A stretch of 64,000 bases of DNA from Symbiodinium microadriaticum (GCA_001939145.1 LSRX01000052.1:791185-855184), one strand, 5' to 3'. Counted from the stretch's first letter, positions 10,012 through 20,279 are shown. Translations and numbers: made by a program. The notes: generated from the sequence alone by a model not told the origin.

Positions 10012-10099
10012 TAGACCCCCAACTACCCTCTAATATTCCCTAAATACCCACTATTAAGGACCATAAGGGCTCTTTTAAAGGCCTCCTGGGGGGTCCTGG
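10012..10099. mobile_element. MITE-like palindrome, family P10
   Basis: CCCCCAACTACCCTCTAATA, then TAAGGACCATAAGGGCTC and a right end GGGGGGTCCTGG. It is related in inverse orientation to the element at 25184. Confidence 0.55.
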
Positions 10100-10218
10100 T
10101 AAGGTTTAGGGTTTAAGGTGTAGGGTTTAGGATTTAGGTTTTAGGTTTTATGAGGTGATGAATAGGGCATACATGTAGGGTCAGGGTCGTTTCATCGTTC
10201 CAAAGTCCACGGTTCAAG

Positions 10219-10256
10219 GTTCGATCAATGTGAATTGTACTTCAGGCCCCTAAGAC
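10219..10256 (+). CDS. possible short exon
   Basis: After CAAG|G the frame encodes FDQCELYFRPL and ends before GTGTTT. CxLYFRP resembles the CxxxTYLxP and GTYLRP segments of other candidates. It is short and has only one Cys. Confidence 0.28.
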
Positions 10257-10405
10257 GTGTTTTGGGGGCTGGGGGCAGTCCTCAACCCTAAACCGTTCTG
10301 GGGGCGGGTGGTACTGTTTGGGGTTACCCTGCCTTGGAACTTGAGTTGGGCATTGAGTCCTGGACGCCTTGAGAGTTCATGGGTTTAGAGTGTAGGGTTC
10401 CAAGG

Positions 10406-10470
10406 ACCTTATACTTAGGGCCCTAGGCCCTTTAAGGACCCAAGAATAAAGCCCGTGGAAGCATAGGGTA
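10406..10470. mobile_element. short dispersed element, family P12
   Basis: AGGGCCCTAGGCCC followed by AAGGACCCAAGAATAA and GTGGAAGCATAGG. Related copies lie at 20692 and 54985. Confidence 0.45.
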
Positions 10471-11257
10471 GGGTTTAGGGTTCAGGAGAATTTTTCACTC
10501 ATGTAGGCAGGAACACCTCCGTCGACGTTTTTCTCAAACTCGGGTCGCATGCTTTAACTTTAGGAGAGTCATGTTGAGAAATTACGTAAACTGTGTAGGT
10601 TTTAGGGTTTACGTGTCAAATAACTGAGATATGTAAGACCGACTGTTAAGAGTCACCCATAGCATCTGAAAACGGGTCTGAGTAGTTAGTACATGATAGT
10701 GGCCCCATATGGTCCCCATCTTCGTATATGGCTAAACAAGCCCCAAGACCCTTCTGACTTTTCAAAGCCCTATAGGAATTATTGAAGGGCTTGCGGGGGT
10801 GCTTGGGTTCTGGGTTTAAGGTTGCCCCCCAATGTTATGACATCAGGTGTACCCGCAGGCTCTGAACCCCCCACCCCAACCCTAAACACCCTAAACACCC
10901 TAAACACCCTAATCACCCTAATCACCCTAAACCCTAAGCCAAACCACTACAAACCACTGAGTTCTAAAACAGAAGGCCCCACAGCCCTCGACTTTTTCCA
11001 GCTCCAGGGCACCAGCGCACCCTTCTTTCAGGGCCTGAAGAACTCCTAGAAGCATCTTCTTATCGGCGGTAAGTAAATCCTCAAAGTTAAAGGTCTATTT
11101 CAAAGGGGCTCGCAGGGGCTTCACGCAGGTTTCGGGGTTTGGGATTTGGGGTTGACGGTTTAGGGTCAAACCACCATGTAGAAGCAGCCCCCCAATTAAA
11201 CCCTGAACCCTGTAGCTATGTTAATCATGACATCTTACGGCCCTGTACCCCTAAAAG

Positions 11258-11378
11258 GAACGCTAGCACCCGCCCTGTAACAGACGGAGGCAGATATTGC
11301 GTCGAGTGCCCCGGCTCCTGTTCGGAGTGTTCGGGGCCCTACAACTGCACGCAATGCAAAACTCCGACGCTCAGCTTG
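11258..11378 (+). CDS. putative exon, Cys-rich furin-like protein
   Basis: A 121-nt open segment begins after AAAAG|G and ends directly before GTTTAGGGTTTAGG. It encodes NASTRPVTD, then GGRYCVECPGSCSECSGPYN, then CTQCKTPT: six Cys in the C-x2-C-x3-C-x2-C-x5-C-x2-C pattern of furin-like repeats. The inferred donor GT is the first base pair of a telomere-like array. Confidence 0.65.
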
Positions 11379-12136
11379 GTTTAGGGTTTAGGCTTTAGGG
11401 TATTTAGGGTTTTTAGGGTTTAGGCTTTAGGGTATTTAGGGTATTTAGGGGTTAGGGTTCGACGGCGGGTTCCTATCAACTTAAAGGCTTAGGGTATAGG
11501 CTAAGGGTTGGGGGGGGTTCAGAGGGTTCCCAGAGCCTCCAACATCCCTTCAGTAAGGAGTATAACATAAAAAGTCTATCAAGCATCCTAAACCCTAGAC
11601 CCTAGACTGGCCCTAAACTGGCCCTAAACCCTAAACCCAGTTTTAAAAAAATGAATAAACCTAGACTGGCCCCAAACCCTAAACCCTAAACTGGCCCTAA
11701 GCCCTATAAACCCTAAACCCTAAAATGGCCCTAAACTCTAAACCCTAAACCCTAAAGGCAGGTTCCTTCATGAAGGGAGTTCGGGAGGTCTGGGTTTCCC
11801 GGGTCTCTTAAATTTATCGGCTCCTTTAGGGGTCTTGGGTTTTTGGAGGTTTAGGGGTTTAGGGTTTTGGGGTTAAGGTTTTAGGGGTTTGGGGTTTAGG
11901 GTTTAGGGTTTTGGGGTTTAGGGGTCTTGGATTTAGGGTTTAGGGGTTTAGGGTTTAGGGGTCTTGGGTTTTGGGGTTTAGCGTTTAGGGGTTTAGGGTT
12001 TTGGGGTTAAGGTTTTAGGGGTCTTGGGTTTTTGGGTGTTTACGGATTTGGGGTTTGGGTTTATAGGGGTTTAGGGTTTGGGGGTTTAGGGTTTAGGATT
12101 TAGGGTCTTGGGGCTTGGCTTTAAGGTCTAGAGTTT
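11379..12136. repeat. large telomere-like arrays, strand-switching
   Basis: G-rich (11379-11460), C-rich (11585-11760, with CCCTAAACTGG variants), then a long G-rich block (11825-12110) of TTTAGGGGTTTGGGG and CTTGGGTTTT variants. No coding segment. Confidence 0.85.
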
Positions 12137-12241
12137 GGGTACTGCCCCCATGCAGGAACAGTCTTGTAGGGCTATTATTAACGGCCTTATATATCCATAT
12201 TCTGAATATTACTCAACTGTTACTGAGTGGGGGCAGTATCC
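12137..12241. mobile_element. MITE-like palindrome, family P11
   Basis: GGGTACTGCCCCCATGCAGG is mirrored by ACTGAGTGGGGGCAGTATCC. A half copy (GGATACTGCACCCAGTCAGC) lies near 28166. Confidence 0.7.
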
Positions 12242-12419
12242 AATGTACAGTTCAGGTTTTAGGGGCTTCGTTGTTCGGAGTATCGTTTAGGGTTCGGGAG
12301 GTTCCGTGACGAAGGTTTCGCGATGTCAAGACGTGGGGTAAACTTTTACGGCGACTTGCAAAGCAGACTCTGAAGCTTGCGGTGTTGAGGGGTGTAAGGT
12401 TTAGGGCAGGAGTGTCTGG

Positions 12420-12640
12420 GGTCGTTGAGGGTTTGGGGTTTAGGGGTTTAGGGATTTAGGGTTTAGTGGTTTAGGGTTTAGGGCTTCGGGGTCGTTGAGA
12501 GATCAGGCTTAGCTTGGTTAGGGCTGCTGATGTCAAGCTCTTCATAGCCCTTGCGAGCTTCCTCTAAACCCCTAAACCCCTAAACCCTAAAACCAATAAA
12601 CCCCTAAACCCTAAACCCCTAAACCCTAAACCCCTAAACC
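12420..12640. repeat. facing telomere-like arrays
   Basis: TTTAGGG-type units at 12425-12495 face CCCTAAA-type units at 12565-12640, making a large imperfect inverted repeat that could fold into a long hairpin. Confidence 0.7.
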
Positions 12641-12717
12641 CGAGGAGGCTCGGAGGCTCTGCGGGGTTTTTGTTGTGCTCTCTGTACCCAAGACGACTTT
12701 CAGACCCGTCATGTCGG

Positions 12718-12818
12718 TAGTTCGCTAAGTTAGGGTTCCTTTGTTTATATGTCCCGATAGTACTGAACCCTTATACACGAGACCCCAAACAAGGGGGCCC
12801 TAATTTAAAGAATTACCC
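12718..12818. mobile_element. MITE-like palindrome, family P7
   Basis: TAGTTCGCTAAGTTAGGGTT is mirrored by CCCTAATTTAAAGAATTACC. Relatives lie at 19522, 21481 and 55556. Confidence 0.6.
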
Positions 12819-13220
12819 GCACGTCCAATCAGGAGCAGCTTTGCTGCTAAACCTTCAACCCCCAAACCCTAAACCGCAAATGGGGGCTGATCAGGATAGC
12901 GGACCAAAAGGGGCCCATAATTTTGATCAACCCCCAAATGTTAAGCCCTAAACAGAACTGAGTAGTCAAGCATGCCGGCAAATGGAACTGTGCGGGAGGG
13001 CGTCAGAGCCTTTGAGTGGTGATATCCACGACATTCTACTAAGTGGCTCTAATCTCCAATACTTGGGTCGAGGTTTTCGGGTTGAAGGGTAGCTTAGCAC
13101 TGCGGTCCATTCGGGGTTTCAGCTTCTTCGAGCTTTAGAGTTGTGGGACGGTTTAGGGTTTTAGGGTTTAGGGTTTAGGGTTTTAGGGTTTAGGGTGTTT
13201 GGGGCTTCGGGCTTCGATAG

Positions 13221-13297
13221 GCTTTTGAAATTTTGTGCCCGGAGGACATTCCTCACCGCACATGGCACTTGCGATTCTTCATGCCAAGAAGGCGCAC
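13221..13297 (+). CDS. putative exon, Cys-rich furin-like protein
   Basis: After CGATAG|G the frame encodes FCARRTFLTAHGTCDSSCQE and reaches a GTTCTG donor. The C-x4-F-x5-G-x-C-x3-C-x-EG layout matches the 18148 exon (CNKFTYLDANGECVERCPDG) residue for residue in spacing. A P3 palindrome begins 13 bp after the exon. Confidence 0.55.
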
Positions 13298-13310
13298 GTT
13301 CTGCTCTTCA

Positions 13311-13397
13311 CCCATAGGCACCTTAGTAGGTCCTTTTGGGATTACCTTGTAGGATTCTAAATAGAAGCCATATTAACAAGGAACTACTTAAGGGCAC
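13311..13397. mobile_element. MITE-like palindrome, family P3
   Basis: CCCATAGGCACCTTAGTAGG, GGGATTACCTTGTAGGATTC and AAGGAACTACTTAAGGGC are the arms and core of the P3 family, seen best at 57824. Confidence 0.7.
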
Positions 13398-13614
13398 AGT
13401 CGGCTTCATGGCTTCTGCCAGGGATTGACAATGTCTTAGTAATTTGGCAACAACGCAAATTGTATCCCCTGCTAGGCCATTTATTTCAGGTTTAGGGTTT
13501 ATTCGGGTATGGGGTTTAGGGTTTAGGGATGCTATATCATTGTATTTCACTTAATTCTCGAACCATACTCTACTCATTGAGGATAGGTTGCCCGCTTCTG
13601 TTCTATACAACTAG

Positions 13615-13652
13615 GTACAACTGTTCTTGCGACGGCATGTTGCCAAAGGAGG
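13615..13652 (+). CDS. possible exon, Cys-rich
   Basis: A good acceptor (TTCTGTTCTATACAACTAG|G) is followed by YNCSCDGMLPKEG. The donor is unclear. Confidence 0.3.
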
Positions 13653-13837
13653 GGCCAAATTCATGATTCCCCGAACCTTGCACGGCAAGCTCAACATCCT
13701 CAGCAAGCCCCAAACCCTGAAACCCTCTGGAAGTTTCCTTGGCAGTAGGGTTAGAAGACATCCGCTCCTCAAGTCTGATCCACATACAACCAGAGAATAT
13801 AGCCGAAACCTTAGGAGGCTGACAAGTTTCATGTATA

Positions 13838-13925
13838 CCTGGACCCCAAAGAACCTGCGTCTTAGGGCTCCTTGTTATGATTTCTTTATGTAAGTCCTTA
13901 AAAAGGTAGGGTTTTCGGGGTCCAG
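13838..13925. mobile_element. MITE-like palindrome, family P4
   Basis: CCTGGACCCCAAAGAACCTG is mirrored by AGGTAGGGTTTTCGGGGTCC, with GTTATGATTTCTTTATG in the core. There are seven or more relatives in the window. Confidence 0.75.
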
Positions 13926-14339
13926 GTATTCACCTTTACACAGCAAGAGGTATTGGCAATGGGCTCTTTGGAAAGGAACTTATACAACCCGTCTTTCAGC
14001 CTCCGCTCCTCTCCCCTAAGCCACGTCTGGACGTTTAGGATTTAGGCTCTAGGAGTTGTAAGAATCAAAATTCTGATGCAGGGTCTTAGAATTCGGAATC
14101 TAGGCTTGATTATTTCGTTGCTGTTCTCTGCTGTTTCGGAAGAGGTCTCTGTCGCCAGTGCTTGTTTCTCCTGCGCTCCATCGTGCCCTTATGTGTGTGC
14201 TGTCCATATTAAGATGCACGGACATCTTTCTATATGTACATAGCTGTACATATTCAATGTACAGCACTTGTGTATATATGACTGTCTTTAAAAACATATA
14301 TACATATACTTATTCGAAAGAAGCAAAACTTGATGGATG

Positions 14340-14395
14340 GATAGCTAGCTAGCTAGGTAGACAGGCAGATAGGCGGATAAGTCGATAGCTTTGTG
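14340..14395. repeat. GATA/GCTA microsatellite
   Basis: Degenerate tetranucleotide run (GATAGCTAGCTAGCTAGG then GATAGGCGGATAAG). Confidence 0.8.
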
Positions 14396-14454
14396 TCTGT
14401 CTCTGGCAGCATTTTGTCGAAGTTAACTCCGCTGGATAAGGATAAGGAAAGGAG

Positions 14455-14542
14455 GTTTCATGTCTTCAAAAGAGCTGTGTTGGCCCTAGAATGCAAGGCG
14501 CCCGAGACTCTACATCCCGAGATTTCATACCCCAAGTGCACA
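14455..14542 (+). CDS. putative exon, Cys-containing
   Basis: Between GAAAGGAG|G and a GTAGGT donor the frame reads FHVFKRAVLA and then LECKAPETLHPEISYPKCT. Two Cys and a Pro-rich spacer. A second frame is also open for part of it, so the start is uncertain. Confidence 0.42.
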
Positions 14543-15687
14543 GTAGGTTCCAGACCCTGAACCCTAAGCCCTAAACCCCATAAAGCCTAAACCGTAGACG
14601 ATGGCAGGTTCCAAACCCCGAATCCCTCAACCCTGCGACTCCAGATGCGCCGAAACCCCGAGACCCCACGAAATCAGAACCTCCATATTGCCCTCACTTA
14701 GAGTCTGAGTCTAGGGTTGAAGGTTAGAGGTTTACGGGTAAGGGCACCTCAAATCCTGCGCAAACGGCTTCACTCATAACCCCTAAACCCCTAAACCCTA
14801 AACCCGAAGCTCTCTTTTTGGTTGTGGCCTGGACCTTGCGACCTTCAAAAACACCTAAGGCCCTGGACCCGTAAAAAGCCAGGTGCGAACGAAACCCCCT
14901 TGAAACTTACAAGTCCTCAATCCCAGGGTTTAGGGTTGAGGGTTTAGGGGTTTAGGGGTTTAGGGTTTAGGGTTTCTAGATTCGGAAAGACCCCAAAAGG
15001 TCCTAGGCCCAAGTCCTAAGTATCTGCAAAGCAGAAAGGAAAGGTTTCGATAGCAGGAATTCCTATCATGGTTTGGGCGAGCACCATGTAGGTACTTAAA
15101 ACCCTAAAGCCTGACTTAGGGCCATTTGGGAAAGCTGCAATTCCTCCGTTCCTAAACCCTCAATACCTAAATTTAGGGACTTGGGGTTTATAGGGCTTTA
15201 GTGGTTTAGGGCTCTAGTTCAGGGTCTATTCGTCCGTAACCCTACTGGAACCCCACACAAATGGGCGTGTGTTGTTGAGGACTTGTGCCATCAAGTCTTA
15301 GAGACGAAGCCCTCAAAAGCAGGTTTTCTAGAGTACCCTAAACCCAAAACCCGAAACCGTCCGGTAATCCCTACCTCTTTCAACCCCAACCCTTGCATCT
15401 GCTTCCCTACGCCCTAAACCCCATGTTCCTCCCTACCTTTAGTCTCCACCGCGCTGTACCTCTTTTTGGCTTAACCTTAAACCCTAAACCCCTTAACCCC
15501 TAAACCCTAAACCCCTAAACCCTAAACCTTAAACCCCTAAACCCCTTAAGCCCTAAACCCTGTCATTGTTATTCAGGGTTCCAGGAGATTCCCCTCAAAA
15601 GGAAGAGATACAATGCAGACTAGAGCGACTTGGGTTTAGGTCTTAGGGTCTAGGGTTTGGGGTTTACTGTTTAGGTTTTAGGGTCGA
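14543..15687. other. intron-like stretch
   Basis: CCCTAAA units (14550-14640, 14775-14805, 15470-15565) alternate with TTTAGGG units (14930-14970, 15180-15220). Unit edges are heavily mutated. No exon supported. Confidence 0.55.
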
Positions 15688-15777
15688 CCTAGACCCCAAA
15701 GAACCTACCCTTTTAAGCATTTATATACGGAAATCATAATAAAGAACCCTGAAAAGGTAGGTTCTTTGGGGTCCAGA
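15688..15777. mobile_element. MITE-like palindrome, family P4
   Basis: CCTAGACCCCAAAGAACCTA is mirrored by TAGGTTCTTTGGGGTCCAGA. The central part is in the opposite orientation to the 31898 copy. Confidence 0.75.
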
Positions 15778-15797
15778 TAGGGTCTAAGCCGCGCGAG

Positions 15798-15880
15798 GCT
15801 ACTACTCTGAGGCTGGCCGTGATGTGCACACCTACTGGGGCTTGAAGGCCTCTCGGTTGCAGCAACTTCCACTTTTCTCT
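15798..15880 (+). CDS. possible exon
   Basis: GCGAG|G is followed by YYSEAGRDVHTYWGLKAS. Candidate donors are GTTGCA (15856) or GTGGTT (15881). There is no Cys, but GYYSEAG resembles the GYYLNP segment at 32047. Confidence 0.28.
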
Positions 15881-16058
15881 GTGGTTTGGGGTTTAGAGGT
15901 TTAGGGGTTCAGTGTTTAGGGTTTATGAGTGTTGGGAGTTTGGGGTTTAGGGTTTATCCGGACCCGGGTTCCTATTATGATATACGCCCTTAAACAGGCA
16001 GATTCTTTCAGGGTCCAGGTCGGGTTTATGAGTATTTATGAGTTTGGGGGAGGGGGGG

Positions 16059-16200
16059 GACTTGGAGGTGTTACGCCTTGTGCTGGAAGCCAGTGCAGAC
16101 AAGGACAAGGCTCAACAGAATGGCACCACCCCTTTCGCTCATCGCAACTAAGAGAGGACATCGGAAGCTTGCACGCATATTACAGGAGTCGTACTTGGAT
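16059..16200 (+). pseudogene. ankyrin-repeat relic with frameshift
   Basis: One frame reads DLEVLRLVLEASADKDKAQQ then NGTTPF. After a +1 shift the match continues as LIATKRGHRKLARILQES. These are two consecutive ankyrin repeats of the same family as the 7716 gene. Flanks are intron-like, so this is an old copied fragment. Confidence 0.7.
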
Positions 16201-16324
16201 AAGAACAAACGCAGAAAACGCTGGTGGTGCTAAGAGTTGAAGCTTCAGGCTTTGTTAGGGCTCAAGGCTCCAGAGGATGTGTGGGGTTGAGCGTTCAATG
16301 GCTTTGCAAGTGCATGTCCGTCTT

Positions 16325-16452
16325 CTTGACTCTTTCTCTCTCTCCCCCTTTCCCTCTCTCCCATTCTCTCTCTCTCTATATATATATATATATGTAACTC
16401 TATATATATGATGGCCATACATACGTCTCGCTCTCTCTCTCTCTCTCTTTGT
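16325..16452. repeat. CT and TA microsatellites
   Basis: (CT)n runs at 16335-16378 and 16430-16450 around a (TA)n core. Confidence 0.85.
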
Positions 16453-16699
16453 CTCTCCCCTGGTCTAGAGCTCTTGGGCTTCTAGGGCTGAGGGTTTCTA
16501 GGATTCTAGGGTACCTATATCTCCTAGCTTCCACAAAGGCTAAGTGCCTGGCCCTCAGCCCTATATTAAGAAGCCCAGATATCCTCATAGGGCCCTTATG
16601 AAATTATAGTAATTCCTAAACCCCAGACCCTAAACCCTACCCTGTGGGAGCCATGGTGGTTTTAGAGGGTGACAGGATCTCGGGGTGCCCCCAGATTTC

Positions 16700-16838
16700 T
16701 AAGGTTGAAACCATGGGCCCCTAGTATGGGCCCTTAACCTTGGGATCCTTGTACACCTGCTGTATATCCTATATGTACCTTTAAGGTTCCCTAGAAAGGC
16801 TTAAGGGTCCATATTAGGGGCCCATATGTCTAACCTTA
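16700..16838. mobile_element. MITE-like element, family P8, left member of inverted pair
   Basis: It begins TAAGGTTGAAACCATGGGCC and ends near TTAGGGGCCCATATGTC. The whole sequence recurs in reverse complement at 17148-17286. The candidate exon at 16843 starts 4 bp after it. Confidence 0.75.
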
Positions 16839-16842
16839 GAAG

Positions 16843-16919
16843 GTTGGTGGCACCTGCAACTCCTGCCCGGAGAACTGCAACCGCTGCTTGGGCAGTGGCT
16901 GCCTGGTCGGGGCCTCGAT
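16843..16919 (+). CDS. putative exon, Cys-rich furin-like protein (GGTC module)
   Basis: After AGAAG|G the frame reads VGGTCNSCPENCNRCLGSGC then LVGASM: five Cys, C-x2-C-x3-C-x2-C, close to the 11258 exon. The donor is uncertain (GTTCGG at 16920 or GTTAGG at 16937). The segment lies between two oppositely oriented P8 elements. Confidence 0.6.
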
Positions 16920-16953
16920 GTTCGGGATTCTTCGGGGTTAGGATTTAGGGTTT

Positions 16954-17041
16954 ACCTGGACCCCCAAAAGTATGTAGAATCATTTCAGTTTATAGGTCTT
17001 GGGCTGTTATTTTACCTACTTTGGGGGGGGGTTAGGTCCAG
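16954..17041. mobile_element. MITE-like palindrome, family P13
   Basis: CCTGGACCCCCAAAAGTATG is mirrored by CTACTTTGGGGGGGGGTTAGG. Relatives containing ATTCTACATAC lie at about 24908, 32968 and 63616. Confidence 0.6.
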
Positions 17042-17147
17042 TTTAGGTAGAGAGTTGAGCGTGTAGGGGTTATTAACGATGTAGGGTTCAGGCCACTCTA
17101 ATGATCCAGGCTGCCATAGCTTGTGTTTATGGTCTTCAGGATTGATC

Positions 17148-17286
17148 TAAGGTTAGACATATGGGCCCCTAATATGGACCCTTATGCCTTTCTAGGGACC
17201 CTGAAAGGTACCTATAGGGTATATAGCAGGTGTAGAAGGATCCCAATGTTAAGGGCCCAAACTAGGGGCCCATGGTTTGAACCTCA
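17148..17286. mobile_element. MITE-like element, family P8, right member of inverted pair
   Basis: Starts TAAGGTTAGACATATGGGCC and ends GGGGCCCATGGTTTGAACC. It is the reverse complement of the 16700 copy, with scattered substitutions. Confidence 0.75.
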
Positions 17287-17390
17287 GGGTTGATGGTGTC
17301 CGATGAGGATTTTGCATTTCGGTTTAGGTTTAGGGTTTAGGGTTTTGGGTTTAAGGTTTAGGGTTTCGGTTTAGGGTGCTGGGTTGTCAG

Positions 17391-17470
17391 TGCTACTTAC
17401 TGATTTTCCCATTTGTCGCTGTGCCATGTTAAACTGCCTTTTTTCGGATGCAAACTCTACGCTGAGCACG
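17391..17470 (+). CDS. putative exon, Cys-rich
   Basis: The frame reads LLTDFP and then ICRCAMLNCLFSDANSTLST up to a consensus GTGAGT donor at 17471. Three Cys lie in the C-x-C-x4-C spacing. A second frame encodes GCKLYAEHGEC, which also resembles the family, so the true frame is open. The acceptor is AG|T. Confidence 0.45.
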
Positions 17471-17509
17471 GTGAGTGCTCTTAACTCAGCTTTACCATAT
17501 CTAGCCGTC

Positions 17510-17700
17510 TGTCTATCTATCTATCCGTCTACCCATCTATACAAATAGATAGCTCAACATATGTGTTTGTGTGTATGTATGTATATATATATATATAGTC
17601 ATATGTGTTTTTTTATGAATGATGTATGTGTTTACTTACATTTTCTCAAACAATCAGAGAGAGAGAGAGAGAGATATATATATATATATATATGTATAAT
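17510..17700. repeat. TCTA, TA and GA microsatellites
   Basis: Successive simple repeats (CTAT)n, (TA)n and (GA)n(TA)n. Confidence 0.85.
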
Positions 17701-17827
17701 ATTCACTACATGTATATATGAGTATGCGCATAGAATATAGATTTATTTTGGAATAGACTAATCGACGAAGAGCTCGACATTTTTTGGGTCCATCAATGTT
17801 CCATCTGCTTTTCTGTCTACCCACCGT

Positions 17828-17930
17828 TGTGTGTCTGTCGGTCCGTCTGTCCGTCCGTCCGTCCGTGCGTCTGTCTGTCGGTCCGTGCGTCTGTCTGTCC
17901 GTCGGTCCGTCTGTCCATCGTCCTGTCCTA
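17828..17930 (+). repeat. GTCC/GTCT minisatellite
   Basis: Tandem GTCCGTCTGTCCGTCC variants. The Ser/Val/Cys-rich ORFs through it are repeat artefacts. Confidence 0.85.
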
Positions 17931-18002
17931 TCCTGTCCTGTCTGTGCAGGTGTTGGTACCCTTTATTTTTTTGCCTGTGTTCAACCCGAGACCACTATTC
18001 TA

Positions 18003-18111
18003 CGCAGACCTTCCAAAATCCTTTCATGAAGAAATATACCTGAAGGTATAGTAGGATCCCCAATATGATTTAAGATGCATTCCTTAATTAAGAGATTTTG
18101 GAAGGCCTGGG
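18003..18111. mobile_element. MITE-like palindrome, family P2
   Basis: CAGACCTTCCAAAATCCTTT is mirrored by AGAGATTTTGGAAGGCCTGG, with ATGATTTAAGATGCATTCC inside. Confidence 0.75.
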
Positions 18112-18147
18112 TATTACGATGTCCCAACCTGAATCTTGAATCCCAAG

Positions 18148-18238
18148 GAGTGCAATAAATTCACGTACCTCGATGCCAACGGTGAGTGTGTCGAGCGATG
18201 TCCCGATGGCAGCCTGGCAAGGGAATTTCCGGGTGACG
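18148..18238 (+). CDS. putative exon, Cys-rich furin-like protein
   Basis: After CCCAAG|G the frame encodes ECNKFTYLDANGECVERCPD then GSLAREFPGD, before GTGGGTTTAGGG. The C-x-K-x-TYL-x3-G-x-C-x3-CPDG layout is the classic furin-like/growth-factor-receptor half repeat. An internal GTGAGT (18182) would be a stronger donor but would discard the CVERCPDG motif. Confidence 0.62.
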
Positions 18239-19082
18239 GTGGGTTTAGGGTTTAGGGTTTGGTTTACAAAAACCCCTCAATCATACAGCCGATAAAGCTT
18301 TCGGGCTTTAGGTTTGGGGATGGTTTGGGATTTTGGGCCTGGTTTGTTCTGTCTATGTTTTGTGGTCCTCGAGCTCTGGGCGTAAAGTGGTTGATGCACA
18401 ATGTTTAACTTGGATTAGAGTTTCGGATATCCTTCGTAGATTTAGTCTGGCGGTTTTCAGTAACCCCACTATACAAAGTGACAGAGCGATGTGCCAAAAG
18501 AAGCGTAGCAACCCTTTTCGAGAATCTGCTTGCTAAGCCGTCCCACCCTTAAACCTCTATGCAAGCCTTGAGTTGAAGATGATACGCATGTTGCTTAAAG
18601 CCTTATCGTATTCGAGAGTTCGTTCATCAGCACACTGACGTTACAGCCGTTGATCCTCGAAAGCGTCACAACCCAAATATGGGACTTCCGAGAAAGATTG
18701 GTTCAGGCTCTTCTGGGGCTGCGGTAAACGATGCGGGCTTCATAAGAGTTCTATGGAGCTGTAACTTGATTCATCGAGGGGAGTAGTACAGTTTCCAATG
18801 CTTCGGGCGTCGAAGACTCCAAGATCCCTAAGCCCAAGGCCCGCATGAAAACTAAACCCCAGGCTACTTCGGGTCGGGAACGGACGAGTTGGGACGAGCG
18901 ACCCGGCCGCAGCTGTACTTAGGTTTAGGATTCAGAACCTATTAGTATTAGATGGTCATGATTACAGTCACGGCTTGGTTAGGGCGGATTAGGGCTTGGG
19001 GCCTGGATGGTCATGATTGCAATCCGGCCGCATTCTTGTTTGGCGTGACGATGACCTTCCGTCCACAATCGGGACACGGACG

Positions 19083-19124
<42 letters not shown>

Positions 19125-19226
19125 TTTTGTCTCTTCTACCGCCGAATCCCGGAACGTCTTAAACCCTATAAGCCCTAAGCTGTAAAGCCGCGCGACGTAA
19201 GCTAGCCCTAAAGCCTAAACCCTAAG
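18239..19226. other. mostly unique stretch
   Basis: Few telomere-like units. A 67-codon ORF at 18333-18536 and a weak HDCNPAAFLFG segment near 19013 carry no firm motif. A (CAT/ATC)n run fills 19082-19123. Confidence 0.4.
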
Positions 19227-19289
19227 CCCTCAACCCCTTACTGCTGCAAGTGCCACCCACTTACAGATGCTTCCACCTTGTCTGGTGAA
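19227..19289 (+). CDS. possible exon, Cys-rich
   Basis: The frame encodes PSTP and then YCCKCHPLTDASTLSGE, ending before GTTCTT (or earlier at GTGAAG). Three Cys. The inferred acceptor, CCCTAAG|C, lies at the edge of a CCCTAAA array. Confidence 0.38.
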
Positions 19290-19521
19290 GTTCTTTTCTG
19301 AGGGGTCCCCGACGTGTATTGACCTCTAAGACTAACTTGCATGTATTATGGATACATAGATAGATAGATGGATGTCTTTTTGGGTTTTGAGGGGCGGGAC
19401 TCAACGAGGAGAGAGAATACTGGGAAGTCTAGTGGCAGCGAGATCTGATCTGCTAGCCGAGCCCAAACCCTCGGCCAGAGGAGCAAAAGACCAGCGCTAA
19501 ACCGCAAAACATATGAGTAGT

Positions 19522-19617
19522 CAGTTCTCTATATTAGGGTCCGTTTCAGGTCCCCACTTGGTACGGCAAGCCTGTAACAAGGACTCCCCAAAAGGGGCCC
19601 TACTGTGGAGAACTACC
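19522..19617. mobile_element. MITE-like palindrome, family P7
   Basis: CAGTTCTCTATATTAGGGTC is mirrored by GGCCCTACTGTGGAGAACTA. Confidence 0.65.
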
Positions 19618-19829
19618 CCCCTCCAATGGCTCGGGGTTTAGGGTGGTTAATAAAGGTATGTTGGGGGTTCAGGGTTTAGGGATTTAGGGGTTTAGGGAAT
19701 CGGGATTTGGGGTTTAGGGTTCAGGGATTTTGGGATTTAGAGGGCAGTGACGCTATAAGATGTTTTTAAACAGTATCTGCAAACGTAGTAAGTGGCAAGT
19801 GGCATGCGGTCGCGGATACTGGGGCACTA

Positions 19830-20215
19830 GGGTCAACACATCAACGACAGAATAGGCGAGAGCCAGACTGAGCAGACCCCAATACTCCGAGACCTGCACG
19901 AGACAAAAAGCTGGTTCGAGGGGGCGGCTTCCCTCGCCGCATTTTTACTGCCGAGCATCAGTTCACGCCGTCCTGTGTGCATTTTCGGACGGGTTCCGAT
20001 GACTCGCTTGGAAGTTCGTGAACCTGTCTTGAGTTTCTGCAAGCAACCATTCCAAGCACGCCGTGGTACGTTTAACAGTGCCTAAAACGCGAGTCAGCAG
20101 CAAACTGCTGAAGAAGCCAGAACCCGACAGCAAGGCCATTGCAAAACTCAGGAAACTGTGGCACATGCAGTGTTATATGTGTTGTCTGGGTGTTTGCAGG
20201 GGCGGGGGGTTTTAA
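19830..20215 (+). other. possible degraded coding segment, unknown
   Basis: The sequence lacks telomeric repeat and is open in one + frame for about 75 codons (QTPILRDLHETKSWFEG onward), then after TAA continues in another as KTRVSSKLLKKPEPDSKAIA. I do not recognise it. It could be a decayed gene or two exons. Confidence 0.3.
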
Positions 20216-20279
20216 CACGAAATCAGAGTGACCATCACTGCTTCGTATAGAAGAGCAGGCATTCCACTCTAGTCTATGA

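Noticed and set aside
12971-13001. HAGKWNCAGGRQ segment as an exon
   Set aside because: Only 31 nt, one Cys and an AG|C acceptor; not distinguishable from chance.
18182-18190. Consensus GTGAGT donor inside the 18148 exon
   Set aside because: Using it would cut off the CVERCPDG motif, which fits the protein family; kept as an alternative only.
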